Below are positions 1-7,740 of a stretch of DNA of 64,000 nt, piece by piece. Every line of letters begins with the position of its first letter. The stretch's first letter is position 1. Source of the DNA: Candidatus Saccharimonas sp. (GTDB taxonomy: Bacteria; Patescibacteriota; Saccharimonadia; Saccharimonadales; Saccharimonadaceae); the NCBI GenBank assembly GCA_022736555.1, contig DZCW01000001.1, positions 189,474 through 253,473 of the forward strand, given 5' to 3'. The position numbers and the translations under genes were made by a program. A model generated the notes under the pieces. That model had not been told where the DNA came from. It worked only from the letters and a program-made list of their open reading frames with translations, and did no database searches.

Positions 1-107
1 TAACAAAAAACCTAGAACCTGCGAAAGAATTGGGTATGTTAACTATCTTAGCCTCGGCAGACCCGAAACAAACTATCGCTTCTATTGAACGAGCTATGGG
101 GTGGTAG
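1..107 (+). CDS. HAD-family hydrolase, C-terminal end (partial)
   Basis: An open frame (first full codon at base 3) enters from the left edge and ends at TAG 105-107. It reads KNLEPAKELGMLTILAS and ends in ERAMGW. The N-LE-A-K-LGM-T pattern is the usual motif IV neighbourhood of HAD-superfamily phosphatases, where the enzyme binds Mg and the helix AKxLGM follows. Only about 34 residues are present, so the substrate cannot be judged. Confidence 0.6.
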   Translation, partial: TKNLEPAKELGMLTILASADPKQTIASIERAMGW

Positions 108-136
108 TATCTATCGCCAAGCTTGGTGGCTTTTAA

Positions 137-517
137 TCATTCTAAATTATGTATATTTAAATTAATATTCGACAATTTTGCGGCTTTTCCCAAGACTTCA
201 TAATAAGTAACCCAATCATTAAGCTTTGGTTTTGCATAAAAATCGATAGAACTTATGTTATTGTCGATAATCTGTGTTGAGACGATTTTGGAAATTCTAG
301 CTACTTCTTTATCTAAAAGAAGATAATCGTAAAAAGGAATCGGTTCGTTATATTTTATTAATCCATATTTACCGGACAAGATAAAAAATGGGAGACATTC
401 TTCGTTTGCAATTTTAGTTACTTGTTTAATACGAGTAGATTTATAACGCAAATATGCAGGAATATGTCCAACGGTGTTGTCTTTATTTTTACTGCAAATC
501 GTAACTATTACTTTCAT
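137..517 (-). CDS. DUF6884-like protein
   Basis: A 126-residue soluble protein. It starts with a hydrophobic strand followed by CSKNK, and it has the central block LSGKYGLIKYNEPIPFYDYL. Proteins of the DUF6884 group carry a similar early Cys-Ser-Lys-x-Lys and an S-x-KYGL...P-YD signature; the biochemical role of that group is not known to me. It stands alone, and its 3' end faces the HAD gene. The ATG at 517 is the only plausible start. Family assignment rests on the motif alone. Confidence 0.55.
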   Translation of the reverse strand: MKVIVTICSKNKDNTVGHIPAYLRYKSTRIKQVTKIANEECLPFFILSGKYGLIKYNEPIPFYDYLLLDKEVARISKIVSTQIIDNNISSIDFYAKPKLNDWVTYYEVLGKAAKLSNINLNIHNLE

Positions 518-592
518 AGTATTAATCTTATCAAAAAATTAGGCAACCCGTAGTAGACACACTTCGTGACTTTGACAATTTGAGAGTATAAT

Positions 593-598
593 GTAATT
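593..598 (+). promoter_or_regulatory. -10 box of the YggT-like gene
   Basis: A perfect TATAAT lies about 30 bases before the ATG, and an AAAGGAGG Shine-Dalgarno follows it. No consensus -35 is found at 17 bp; a TTGACA occurs too close (9 bp spacer) to pair with it. Confidence 0.4.
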
Positions 599-624
599 AG
601 TGGACGTTAATAAAAGGAGGCAAT

Positions 625-1017
625 ATGCCAGATATCACCAAAGAAACGATCACCACCAATGAAAATAGTAACAATTCAACTGGTGCACAACCAGAAAAAA
701 GAGATGCAACCAGCTATCAGACGGCTGGTTATTTTATATATTTAATTTTTGGAATATTGGAAGTCTTGTTAGTCTTCCGATTCGTTCTCAAATTATTAGG
801 AGCTAATCCTTCGAGTGGATTTGTGGATTTTGTTTATAACTTATCTACGGTATTCGTCGCGCCCTTTACTGGTATATTTAACACGAGTCTGGTAAATGGA
901 GCTGTGGTTACTTCGGTGTTTGAGCCAGCCACTCTAGTTGCGTTAATTGTGTACGCGCTATTAGCCTGGGGAATCGTTGCTTTAATTCGAGTTCTTTCGG
1001 GCCGACAACAAGAATAA
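625..1017 (+). CDS. YggT-family membrane protein
   Basis: A 130-residue protein with a polar N-terminal tail of about 35 residues and then two to three hydrophobic segments (about 37-58, 68-85 and 100-122). The middle block RFVLKLLGANPSSGF and the following VAPF resemble the R-x-LLGANP...F...P-PF pattern of YggT proteins. In other bacteria YggT-type proteins are linked to osmotic tolerance and divisome placement; nothing here tests that. AAAGGAGG precedes the ATG at good spacing, and a strong terminator follows directly, so it is monocistronic. Confidence 0.7.
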   Translation: MPDITKETITTNENSNNSTGAQPEKRDATSYQTAGYFIYLIFGILEVLLVFRFVLKLLGANPSSGFVDFVYNLSTVFVAPFTGIFNTSLVNGAVVTSVFEPATLVALIVYALLAWGIVALIRVLSGRQQE

Positions 1018-1035
1018 TAAATAAAGACCAATCAG

Positions 1036-1066
1036 AAAAGACACCCATTTGAGTGTCTTTTCTTTA
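1036..1066 (+). terminator. Rho-independent terminator after the YggT-like gene
   Basis: The stem GAAAAGACAC / GTGTCTTTTC with an 8-base loop is followed by TTT. It is placed 20 bases after the stop codon. Confidence 0.8.
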
Positions 1067-1085
1067 TTGACTAACCCAGCTAGAA

Positions 1086-1232
1086 CTAGGTATTTCGTCG
1101 GCCAGATATCATGTTATAAATAAACACAACCAGAGCTATCACTATAAGTATATGAATCAGCCCGCCGCCTATATTTAAAGTGAACCCTAACGCCCATAGT
1201 ATTAATAAAATTACTGCTATTGTTAGTAACAT
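1086..1232 (-). CDS. lmo0937-type small membrane protein (48 aa)
   Basis: A short gene of 48 residues, MLLTIAVILLILWALGF..., then a GGG-IH turn, a second hydrophobic helix and a basic end SGRRNT. The layout of two helices, a central G-G-x-IH and a terminal ISGRR matches the lmo0937 family (DUF5670), small stress-linked membrane peptides of unknown mechanism. The start is supported by GGGAGGA six bases upstream. Confidence 0.75.
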   Translation of the reverse strand: MLLTIAVILLILWALGFTLNIGGGLIHILIVIALVVFIYNMISGRRNT

Positions 1233-1302
1233 AACTGTCCTCCCAATATGAATTATTAACTTACATTACTATTATAGTCCTGTTAGTCAGTTTATTGCAG
1301 GC

Positions 1303-1968
1303 TTATTTATTCTTTGGTTCGAAATCAAAATCGAGGCACGCAAATTTAGTGGTATTAAATTTTAGATAATTTTCAATGTCAGATTTTGCACTATCTGAAA
1401 TATTATTTATACGAACAACGGTTTCGTTCTGTGTCACTAGAGGGATAACGTAACGACGTTTGGCTTTTACGTTGATGCAATATCTTCCATCAACCTGCAT
1501 ATCACTACCGTATACGAGCGTAGCTTTCTGTAACTTTTTAAAAGATCTGGCAATATACTTATTTGGACAATTCAGAATCTTATCTATAACTTCCTGTTCT
1601 GAAAACGTATATAGATCATCTACTGTTAAATACCCGCCGTCTATCATCGCTTTTAATATATCAGCGATAAACTGCATGACGACCTTATCGTCATTATCGA
1701 TCCAACGTGGCCATAATTTCGATATAGTCTTAATATATTTTTCACAAACATCAGTATCTTTAAAACAAAGCTCATCGATGCCATCCTCATTTTTTGCAAT
1801 TATGACATTTTCATAACATCTTTTGATTTCATCTAATTCCCAAACTCGATAAAATACTAATCCGGATGAAAAAGTATATTCAAATCTGTCTGCAGACAAT
1901 TTAGGTGTATCATTGTCGGCAATTGGGTCAAGAAAGCTTGTGATGATATGGGCGCCGAGTATGTCACG
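1303..1968 (-). pseudogene. HD-domain phosphohydrolase, 5'-truncated remnant
   Basis: The frame from a TTG at 1899 encodes 198 residues. The same frame stays open and family-like further upstream (GAHIITSFLDPIADNDTP, then KLSADRFEYTF) until a TAA at 1969-1971. The D-x-PKLSADR-EYT block is typical of the middle of HD-domain proteins, where an Asp-Arg pair follows the catalytic region. The N-terminal part that would hold the metal-binding HD motifs is absent, and peptidase E sits where it should be. I infer a decayed gene; expression of a shortened protein from TTG is possible. Confidence 0.6.
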
Positions 1969-2018
1969 TTAAACGCTGGCGAAAGTATAGATTTACAGTA
2001 AAACCTTTGAGATTATCA

Positions 2019-2666
2019 TTATCTCTCGAATTTTTTCCATTTACCTTCGGATATTATCGAGACATTATCACCCTCAACGGCTATCGCAGAGTTGTCATCG
2101 ATAGCGTAAAAAACTGAATTATATTCATGAGCGAACCCGGCGATTAGATCTTCACTGAGTTGCTCTCTATCGGCTCTAAAAAAATGCGGTCTAATGCTAA
2201 AGTCCACTATTCCGAAGCCATATTCAACCGTATGATTGGCGGGTGTATCTTTTGGACTTTTTATTACAATTTTACCCAGCACCATCGATCCGGCGCTACA
2301 ACCGACGTAAACTTTATCTTTAAAGTCATCTAATAATAACTGGTCAACCCCTGCTTTTTTCATTTCTAAAATAAGATGACTCGGTGTTCCGCCTTCCACA
2401 AATAATACATCGGCCCTTTGTAAGCGAGGTAGCCACATGTCTTTTGGTATAGCCGAAAAGTCGACTATATCTATATTCCCGATACCCATATTATTTAGAC
2501 GGATTATATTTTCTATCGCCCATCTCTTATCTGGCGAAGACGAAGCATTAAGCGCTGTCGGTATATATGCCAACGAAATATCCGCTGGTTGCTTATTGAC
2601 CATTTCTAGAAACTTAGCTTTGATCGTTTCATTGGTTATGCCGGTCGATGTGAGTAGCAATTTCAT
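2019..2666 (-). CDS. Peptidase E-like serine peptidase (family S51)
   Basis: A 215-residue cytoplasmic protein with a class-I-glutamine-amidotransferase-like fold. FVEGGTPSHL (about 89-98) and the nucleophile elbow GCSAGSMVLG with Ser124 are visible, and a conserved PHF follows in the second half. Family S51 dipeptidases remove N-terminal Asp from dipeptides; related members process cyanophycin. It follows the CYTH gene with a one-base TAATG overlap, so the two are co-translated. The exact substrate is not determined by the sequence. Confidence 0.8.
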   Translation of the reverse strand: MKLLLTSTGITNETIKAKFLEMVNKQPADISLAYIPTALNASSSPDKRWAIENIIRLNNMGIGNIDIVDFSAIPKDMWLPRLQRADVLFVEGGTPSHLILEMKKAGVDQLLLDDFKDKVYVGCSAGSMVLGKIVIKSPKDTPANHTVEYGFGIVDFSIRPHFFRADREQLSEDLIAGFAHEYNSVFYAIDDNSAIAVEGDNVSIISEGKWKKFER

Positions 2667-3259
2667 TATTTAAGCCTTTTTGATGACAACCAGCTCGGTA
2701 CGTCTATGAATCGGATCTCTTTCCAGCTGTTTACTTCTGCTTCTGTGACGTCATAAACGGCTTGATATGCCGTTTCTACGCTTCCGTGTAAGGCTTTTGA
2801 ATAATCCAGTCCAAGAGTTTTGGCTGTGTTCTTTAATAATGTTTCATTAGTAGTCTCTATCTCAACAAAGCTCGGTATCCATGGCCAGGTATCGAGTTCG
2901 ATCTCGGAGTCACCTAATTTCCAACTTTCTCTCTTTGTCTCTTGAATCGATTTTGATGTAAGCCCAATTGATTCCAAGAAACTGCATGCCAAATCGAAAT
3001 CATCTACGACAACCGTAACTTCCTTTGTCCCATTCACAGTACGATCATTGAGCTGTTTGTAACTCATTGTTATTTTATTGTCTTCATTTCGAACGCGCAC
3101 CCAACCACCTATCGATTCAAGCCTCTTGTCGGGAAAATCATAGACTCGCCGGACCATTGAACGCTCGGGCGCTACAAGGATTGCCCCTGACTCTACCAAT
3201 ACTTTGCGCAAATTATTCTTATCGATATTTAGCCATTTTGCTTCGATTTCTGTTTGCAT
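2666..3259 (-). CDS. CYTH-domain protein (CyaB/thiamine-triphosphatase-like)
   Basis: A 197-residue protein opening with the CYTH signature E4-x-E6-x-K8 (MQTEIEAKW). Alternating charged strands of the triphosphate tunnel follow, with R-x-R near residue 60 and an E-x-E-L-D-x-W-P strand later. CYTH enzymes bind triphosphate compounds through divalent metal; substrates range from ATP (class IV cyclase) to thiamine triphosphate or inorganic triphosphate. Neighbour coupling to peptidase E suggests one transcript. The substrate is unknown. Confidence 0.8.
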   Translation of the reverse strand: MQTEIEAKWLNIDKNNLRKVLVESGAILVAPERSMVRRVYDFPDKRLESIGGWVRVRNEDNKITMSYKQLNDRTVNGTKEVTVVVDDFDLACSFLESIGLTSKSIQETKRESWKLGDSEIELDTWPWIPSFVEIETTNETLLKNTAKTLGLDYSKALHGSVETAYQAVYDVTEAEVNSWKEIRFIDVPSWLSSKRLK

Positions 3260-3324
3260 ATTAATATTGTATCAAAATTTAACTTAATTATTTTTAGTAA
3301 AAGCGATTCTGCTATAAATAATAG

Positions 3325-3891
3325 CTAGCTTAAACCCTCGTGCATCTCAATAATTTTGATCATTTTTTCAAGTATGCTTTTGTCGTAATCCCACCAAATT
3401 GTATTTATAAAATCATCTTTATTAAGCCATCTATAGTCAATATGTTCGAAATTTAATACGATTTTATCATCATCAACTTTTACTCCAAAACAGTGTTCGG
3501 CGTGTTTCTCGAGTGTTATGTGATCTGTGTAGTTAATCGTATAATCGAGGCTAATTATATTATTTGATTTTACGCCAATTTCTTCGGCTACTTCCCGAAG
3601 TGCCGCTTCTTCAAAAGATTTATCGTACACTTCAACGCCACCAGTGATTACGTAGTCATCGGTATTTCTGCCAGGTTCTGGATTAGGCTTTAATGACAAA
3701 AATTCAAAAGAGCTATTTATAACTCTATAGACAATAACAAAAACTTTATCATAAGGTTCCATAGCTTGCATTATAGCAAAATAAATAGACTTCGTATTGA
3801 AGCCGATTTTAGATATAACTGGTTTGGCAGGGGCTAAGGGACGATTACCAAACCTATTGTGTTTTAACAAGTTTTCCTTTGTATCACGCAC
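3325..3891 (-). CDS. Nudix hydrolase
   Basis: The Nudix box is GGVEVYDKSFEEAALREV then AEEIGV. The catalytic REVAEE core is intact, while the first Glu of the usual G-x5-E-x7-REUxEE pattern is Lys. The longest frame starts at 3891, but its first 40 residues run through a repeat (3824-3861) and look unlike the fold. An ATG at MEPYDKVFV lies 7 bases after a TATAAT, so a leaderless start near 3762 is likely. It would hydrolyse a nucleoside diphosphate-linked compound. Confidence 0.75.
   Translation of the reverse strand: MRDTKENLLKHNRFGNRPLAPAKPVISKIGFNTKSIYFAIMQAMEPYDKVFVIVYRVINSSFEFLSLKPNPEPGRNTDDYVITGGVEVYDKSFEEAALREVAEEIGVKSNNIISLDYTINYTDHITLEKHAEHCFGVKVDDDKIVLNFEHIDYRWLNKDDFINTIWWDYDKSILEKMIKIIEMHEGLS
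3824..3861. repeat. Direct repeat D, tRNA-Trp-3'-end-like (partner at 7665-7702)
   Basis: 38 bp, 34 identical to 7665-7702. Its first 11 bases (TTGGCAGGGGC), and two more before them, match the CCA, discriminator and acceptor strand of tRNA-Trp as read on the plus strand at 12817-12829. It lies on the left of the HTH/nuclease pair. Confidence 0.7.
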
Positions 3892-3966
3892 AGCTACAGC
3901 GGGACCAAGAGCGACGTAAGTACATCATAGACAATGATAACTAATATACTGCATAGTTTAGTGTCT

Positions 3967-4010
3967 ACTTTATAAAGTCAGTGATTAAATTTATAAAGTT
4001 GTGATATAAT
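3967..4010 (+). promoter_or_regulatory. Promoter/operator of the HTH gene; leaderless start
   Basis: A perfect palindrome ACTTTATAAAGT (3967-3978) is followed by a second TTTATAAAGT half (3990-3999); each copy is followed by GTGAT. The -10 TATAAT is 4005-4010. Transcription starting about 7 bases on would begin at the ATG (4017), and no Shine-Dalgarno exists. The repeats overlap the -35 region, as for an autorepressor site. Confidence 0.65.
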
Positions 4011-4016
4011 GATTAT

Positions 4017-6158
4017 ATGGATTACAAAACAAAACTCCAAGCAATAATCGGCTCAAACGGGCTCTCTCAGCAAGCTTTAGCTGACAAAATCGGTACATCC
4101 TTTGTAACGATGAACAACTGGCTGAACGGCAAGTCTAAACCGACACGTAAAGCACTCCAAGAAAACATCGATACACTCTACGCTCAATACGTGAAGCCCG
4201 AAGCACCCGAGTTAGAACGGCGGATCAAATACTATGGACTGCGAGATCTCGCCACTTCGTTCTACTCAAAACAAGTGATAGAAGTTCTGGATGGTTTTGA
4301 TGGACACTATTCTTACACCGACATAAATGACGTACTCGAACTATACAATGTACTTCAGTACGTTGAGGATCTGGCCCTACCTAGAAGCCTTAAACAGTCA
4401 AAAGTCGATTATTATGTCAATATGAAGCCGAGAATCCATAAGGCAATATCCACATTCTTTAATTCAATTAACGATGCCAACGCATTAACTGTGATTAAGA
4501 ATGTGGTGTTTGATTATCATCCGGATCTGTTGAATCTTCTTGGCCGTCATAAACGTTTTGATGTCATCAGCCCCTCAGTCATGATGTCCACGCTGAACGC
4601 TAACAATGTAAGGATCTGGGATTTACTTGAAAATAAATCATTTATTGATAAGTACGACAAAGAGGTCCGAACTCTGATTTTGTCTGATAGCCAGAACGCT
4701 GAGCAGCTGATCCACAAGTACTTTCAGAAGCGCGAGCGACGTGACGTTCACTTGCCGCCAAGTTTTACTACAGATGACGCACATGCTCTCATTGAGCAGT
4801 ACCTGAGCAACGAAGATGCTAATCCGAATTACCTTGAGTTGATCGCTAACGCCCGAGTGAAGCCACTGGCAGGAGTCGATGACAAGATTAAGCTATTGGC
4901 TAAACGTAAACATAAAGAGTGGACTGATAATTTTTTCAAAGAAGAAAATGGGAGCCTGATGTTCAGCATCGAAGTCGAAATCTCGGATGCTCAGGAAGAA
5001 GCCATTGAAATATCTACGGATGGGCCTACAACAAGGTTTGTTTATAGTAAAAAATGGCTTATGGAAAACTCTGACAATTTGTCTTCACTAATGAACTTTA
5101 TTCACCTATTTCCGCTCGTCAACAGTCATATGATCCTTACCCTACCGTCTTATAGTGCTCGTCTTGGCGTCGTAGAGCGTTTCATGAAGGTCAGTGGTGC
5201 CGATGAATATCCTGAAGGGGTTTCATTCCAGTTTATTGATCAAAGCACGCTGATGCAAACGATGCTATATGAGAAGTTTCTCCGTACTCAGAATAAAGAC
5301 CTTGAGACTGTAGTCGCTTGGTATTTCAATGACTATTTAAATAACACTTTCAATATCGATGGGTTTAGTTACGTCCCTTCATCAAAGGCATCTTCGTACC
5401 TTGAAAAGTGCAGTCACGTCTTTAGCGAAATGGATAGCGTTATTAAGCAGTTCAAGCTATATGCTGAAAATGGCTCTATCGAACAAGATCTCCTAGCTAT
5501 CGTTTCAAAATCACCTAAGTATAACGAGATTCCGAGTCAGATCATCGGCAAGTATGTCTATCCAACAGATAACAAAGAAATTTCGTACATTCTCCATTAC
5601 CTTTTTTCAGATCAATCCAGTCTCACCTATATCGGCGAGGACCTAAAGGCCAAGGATTTTGTTGAACTAATCATGAACCATGTCGTCAAGTATAGCGACT
5701 TTAAAGATCATCAAAAACCTTTGCTTGACGAGTTAATACGCTTGCAGGTTGTCGTAAAGAGTCCAAAGCGTTTGCTATTCAGAAGCAAGCGTCAAATTAA
5801 CGTGTTTAAAAACCTGTTTGAAACGGAAGCTACCAGCTACTATCACTACCCTGAAGAAGCGCGGCACGAAATTGACACCATGGTCGCAAAGGAGTGGCTC
5901 GAGCGAAAATCAACGCTTTTGACGGAATCTGAGGCTAAGTACTTCACCTATTTCCTTAACCAAGAAGATTCTAGTAATGGCAAAGACTTGCGCAATAAGT
6001 ATTCACATCGCTCTATGACGAAAACTGAAAAGGCTGACGAAGGAAAGCATTATCAAACCTATCTTATCGCTTTAAGGCTTATGCTAGCTTTGATTATTAA
6101 GATTGATGACGATTTTTCTACAAAACTTCGTCGGGTAAAGAAAGAAGCGAGTAAGTAA
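4017..6158 (+). CDS. XRE-type HTH protein with C-terminal HEPN-like Rx4H motif (713 aa)
   Basis: Residues 1-55 form an XRE/Cro helix-turn-helix (LSQQALADKIGTSFVTMNNW, then LNGKSKP). About 580 residues that I do not recognise follow, mixed helical, with no membrane segment. Near the end, DLRNKYSH gives R659-x4-H664 followed by a hydrophobic helix, the arrangement seen in HEPN RNases and HEPN-like domains. Gene 6161 starts two bases after its stop. The DNA-binding head plus an operator-like palindrome on its own promoter suggests self-regulation, as in toxin-antitoxin or defence loci. Function is inferred, not shown. Confidence 0.6.
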   Translation: MDYKTKLQAIIGSNGLSQQALADKIGTSFVTMNNWLNGKSKPTRKALQENIDTLYAQYVKPEAPELERRIKYYGLRDLATSFYSKQVIEVLDGFDGHYSYTDINDVLELYNVLQYVEDLALPRSLKQSKVDYYVNMKPRIHKAISTFFNSINDANALTVIKNVVFDYHPDLLNLLGRHKRFDVISPSVMMSTLNANNVRIWDLLENKSFIDKYDKEVRTLILSDSQNAEQLIHKYFQKRERRDVHLPPSFTTDDAHALIEQYLSNEDANPNYLELIANARVKPLAGVDDKIKLLAKRKHKEWTDNFFKEENGSLMFSIEVEISDAQEEAIEISTDGPTTRFVYSKKWLMENSDNLSSLMNFIHLFPLVNSHMILTLPSYSARLGVVERFMKVSGADEYPEGVSFQFIDQSTLMQTMLYEKFLRTQNKDLETVVAWYFNDYLNNTFNIDGFSYVPSSKASSYLEKCSHVFSEMDSVIKQFKLYAENGSIEQDLLAIVSKSPKYNEIPSQIIGKYVYPTDNKEISYILHYLFSDQSSLTYIGEDLKAKDFVELIMNHVVKYSDFKDHQKPLLDELIRLQVVVKSPKRLLFRSKRQINVFKNLFETEATSYYHYPEEARHEIDTMVAKEWLERKSTLLTESEAKYFTYFLNQEDSSNGKDLRNKYSHRSMTKTEKADEGKHYQTYLIALRLMLALIIKIDDDFSTKLRRVKKEASK

Positions 6159-6160
6159 CC

Positions 6161-6460
6161 ATGTCAAATTCAATCATCACAATTGGCACACAAATACTAG
6201 GACGGTCTGAACTCCATGCGTCCTACTCTTCTGGTAAATCCTTGCATGATTACGATGTGATACTTTTTGACACTAGCTTTCCTACCTATGGGTTTGACTA
6301 TAGCGGCTCACTGAGCGAGGATGGTTCCAAACAGTTAAACCAGGATATAGCACACTGGAGAAGTGAACTCGGTAGTGCAGTTAATGACGGTAAGACGGTA
6401 TTCGTCATCTTGGCAGCAAGCGAAAGTCTATCGGCTAAAACTGGACAAAAAAGAATTTAA
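6161..6460 (+). CDS. Nuclease-system second protein, N-terminal part (frame broken)
   Basis: A 99-residue frame starting two bases after the HTH gene. It has a Rossmann-like alternation with YDVILFDTSF, a helix containing HWRSELGSAV and the strand KTVFVIL, resembling the amidotransferase-like N-terminal domains that precede nuclease domains in some bacterial proteins. It ends at TAA 6458-6460, just after an A6 run (6447-6452). The +1 frame continues the protein without a break into the 6363-7517 frame, so these two entries were probably one 450-residue gene. Confidence 0.55.
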   Translation: MSNSIITIGTQILGRSELHASYSSGKSLHDYDVILFDTSFPTYGFDYSGSLSEDGSKQLNQDIAHWRSELGSAVNDGKTVFVILAASESLSAKTGQKRI

Positions 6461-7517
6461 GGGCAGTAGAACCATCAACTGCGTTACAGACGTGAATAAC
6501 TATTCCGCACTGCCATTCACCCCCAGTATTACCAACAGTAGGGGCTCGAAGATTAAAGTTAGCGATGTACGCTTTAATAACCTTTACGAAATAGTTAAAG
6601 ACCACGTAGAGTATCGGGTTTTCATGCCTGGCTCATACGGAACGGTAGTATTTTCAACAGTTAAAGGCACCAACACGCAGGGTACTATAGTTAAGTTGAA
6701 AGAAAAAACTGGTCACATAGTACTGCTTCCATACTTCAATTTTGAGGGCATGACCGAAGAGCGCAAGGATGGCAAAAGTTATTGGACAAAAGCCGGTATG
6801 AAAACCGGACAACAGCTTATAAGTCAACTCGTAGAGATTGATAAGGTATTACGGAAGAGTTCTGGAGCTACTCCGCCGCCAAATTGGGTAGCCGAAGTGC
6901 CAACCTCAAAAAAAGCCACTTCACTAGAGAAGAAAATTGACGCAATTGAAGCCTCAATCAGGAAAAAGGAGTCCGAACACAGCAAGACACTTGAGCAAAA
7001 ACAGCAAACTGATGCCATAAAAGCTTTACTTTACGAAAACGGCACCCTACTTGAGGGCGAAATCGAGAATGTACTTACGATGATGGGCTATGAGGTCTCT
7101 AACTTCCGCGAAGGTGCATTAGAAATTGACCATGTAATCGTGAGTCCAGAGGGTATGCGGTTAATTGGCGAAGCTGAGGGCAAGGATAAATCCGCGATAA
7201 ATATTGATAAGTTTCGCCAACTCGAAACGAATATCCAAGAAGATTTTCAGCGTGATGAAGTTACGGAACCGGCTCAGGGCATCTTATTTGGGAATGGATT
7301 TAGGCTGCAAAAACCTGCTGAGCGCCCGGATGAATTCACTGACAAATGCTACACAAACGCAAACCGATTAGGTACCGCACTCGTAAAAACATCCGATCTT
7401 TACCCAATTGCTATCTACTTGTCCGACCACCCAGACGATGAGGCATTTAAGGCCTCATGCCGTAAGGTCATCGAAGAAACCAAAGGAACGTTGGTTACGT
7501 TCCCTGAAATACCATAA
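6363..7517 (+). CDS. PD-(D/E)xK nuclease-like protein, C-terminal part
   Basis: The real homologous part begins near 6440. Up to about residue 175 the chain is beta-rich; 180-220 is a charged coiled coil (EKKIDAIEASIRKKESEH). A restriction-endonuclease-like domain follows: a helix with LEGEIENVLTMMGYEV, then E254-x-D256 and GE-x-E272-G-K274, giving the D...E-x-K metal site, and a helix DKFRQLE. Such domains cut DNA or RNA. It is the partner of the HTH/HEPN-like protein. The upstream 99-residue frame supplies the N-terminus if the frameshift is a mutation or is suppressed. Confidence 0.6.
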   Translation: MNSVVQLMTVRRYSSSWQQAKVYRLKLDKKEFKGSRTINCVTDVNNYSALPFTPSITNSRGSKIKVSDVRFNNLYEIVKDHVEYRVFMPGSYGTVVFSTVKGTNTQGTIVKLKEKTGHIVLLPYFNFEGMTEERKDGKSYWTKAGMKTGQQLISQLVEIDKVLRKSSGATPPPNWVAEVPTSKKATSLEKKIDAIEASIRKKESEHSKTLEQKQQTDAIKALLYENGTLLEGEIENVLTMMGYEVSNFREGALEIDHVIVSPEGMRLIGEAEGKDKSAINIDKFRQLETNIQEDFQRDEVTEPAQGILFGNGFRLQKPAERPDEFTDKCYTNANRLGTALVKTSDLYPIAIYLSDHPDDEAFKASCRKVIEETKGTLVTFPEIP

Positions 7518-7543
7518 GATAAATAATAAGTCTGGATATTATC

Positions 7544-7581
7544 AAAGGGGGCACCAGGAACCAAACTTTTTAACAGAGGTG
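7544..7581. repeat. Direct repeat B (partner at 12699-12736)
   Basis: 38 bp nearly identical to 12699-12736. Both read AAAGGGG(G)CAC-AGGAA-C-AAC, then a T run and AACAGAGGTG. The first half resembles the acceptor and T arm of tRNA-Trp read on the plus strand (AGGGGCACGTGGAATCGAAC). Confidence 0.65.
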
Positions 7582-7587
7582 GGAAAC

Positions 7588-7740
7588 ATGAACAAGCGAA
7601 TAGCATTACAACAAACAAATACCCCACCAGGGGTGGAATTTGGTTACATTAGTTCAATAATGTCTTGGCAGGGGCTAGTGGACGATTACCGAACTTATTG
7701 TGGTATAGTATGTTTTTCTAAGGAGGGCGAAAATGTTTAG
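7588..7740 (+). CDS. Short ORF spanning repeat C (50 aa, doubtful)
   Basis: It opens with MNKRIALQQ and ends in FSKEGENV. GAGGTGGG stands seven bases before the ATG, and the stop overlaps the start of the PLD-like gene by 8 bases. Much of the frame is repeat sequence and no family is recognisable. It may be only a leader peptide that couples translation, or chance. Confidence 0.25.
   Translation: MNKRIALQQTNTPPGVEFGYISSIMSWQGLVDDYRTYCGIVCFSKEGENV
7665..7702. repeat. Direct repeat C (partner at 3824-3861)
   Basis: 38 bp with four mismatches to repeat D. Together they bracket exactly the HTH/HEPN-like and nuclease genes. It begins with the tRNA-Trp 3'-terminal TTGGCAGGGGC. Confidence 0.7.

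Noticed and set aside
1906..2001. Plus-strand gene fragment ending NAGESIDLQ
   Set aside because: It is antisense to the HD-domain remnant, whose minus-strand translation has clear family motifs.
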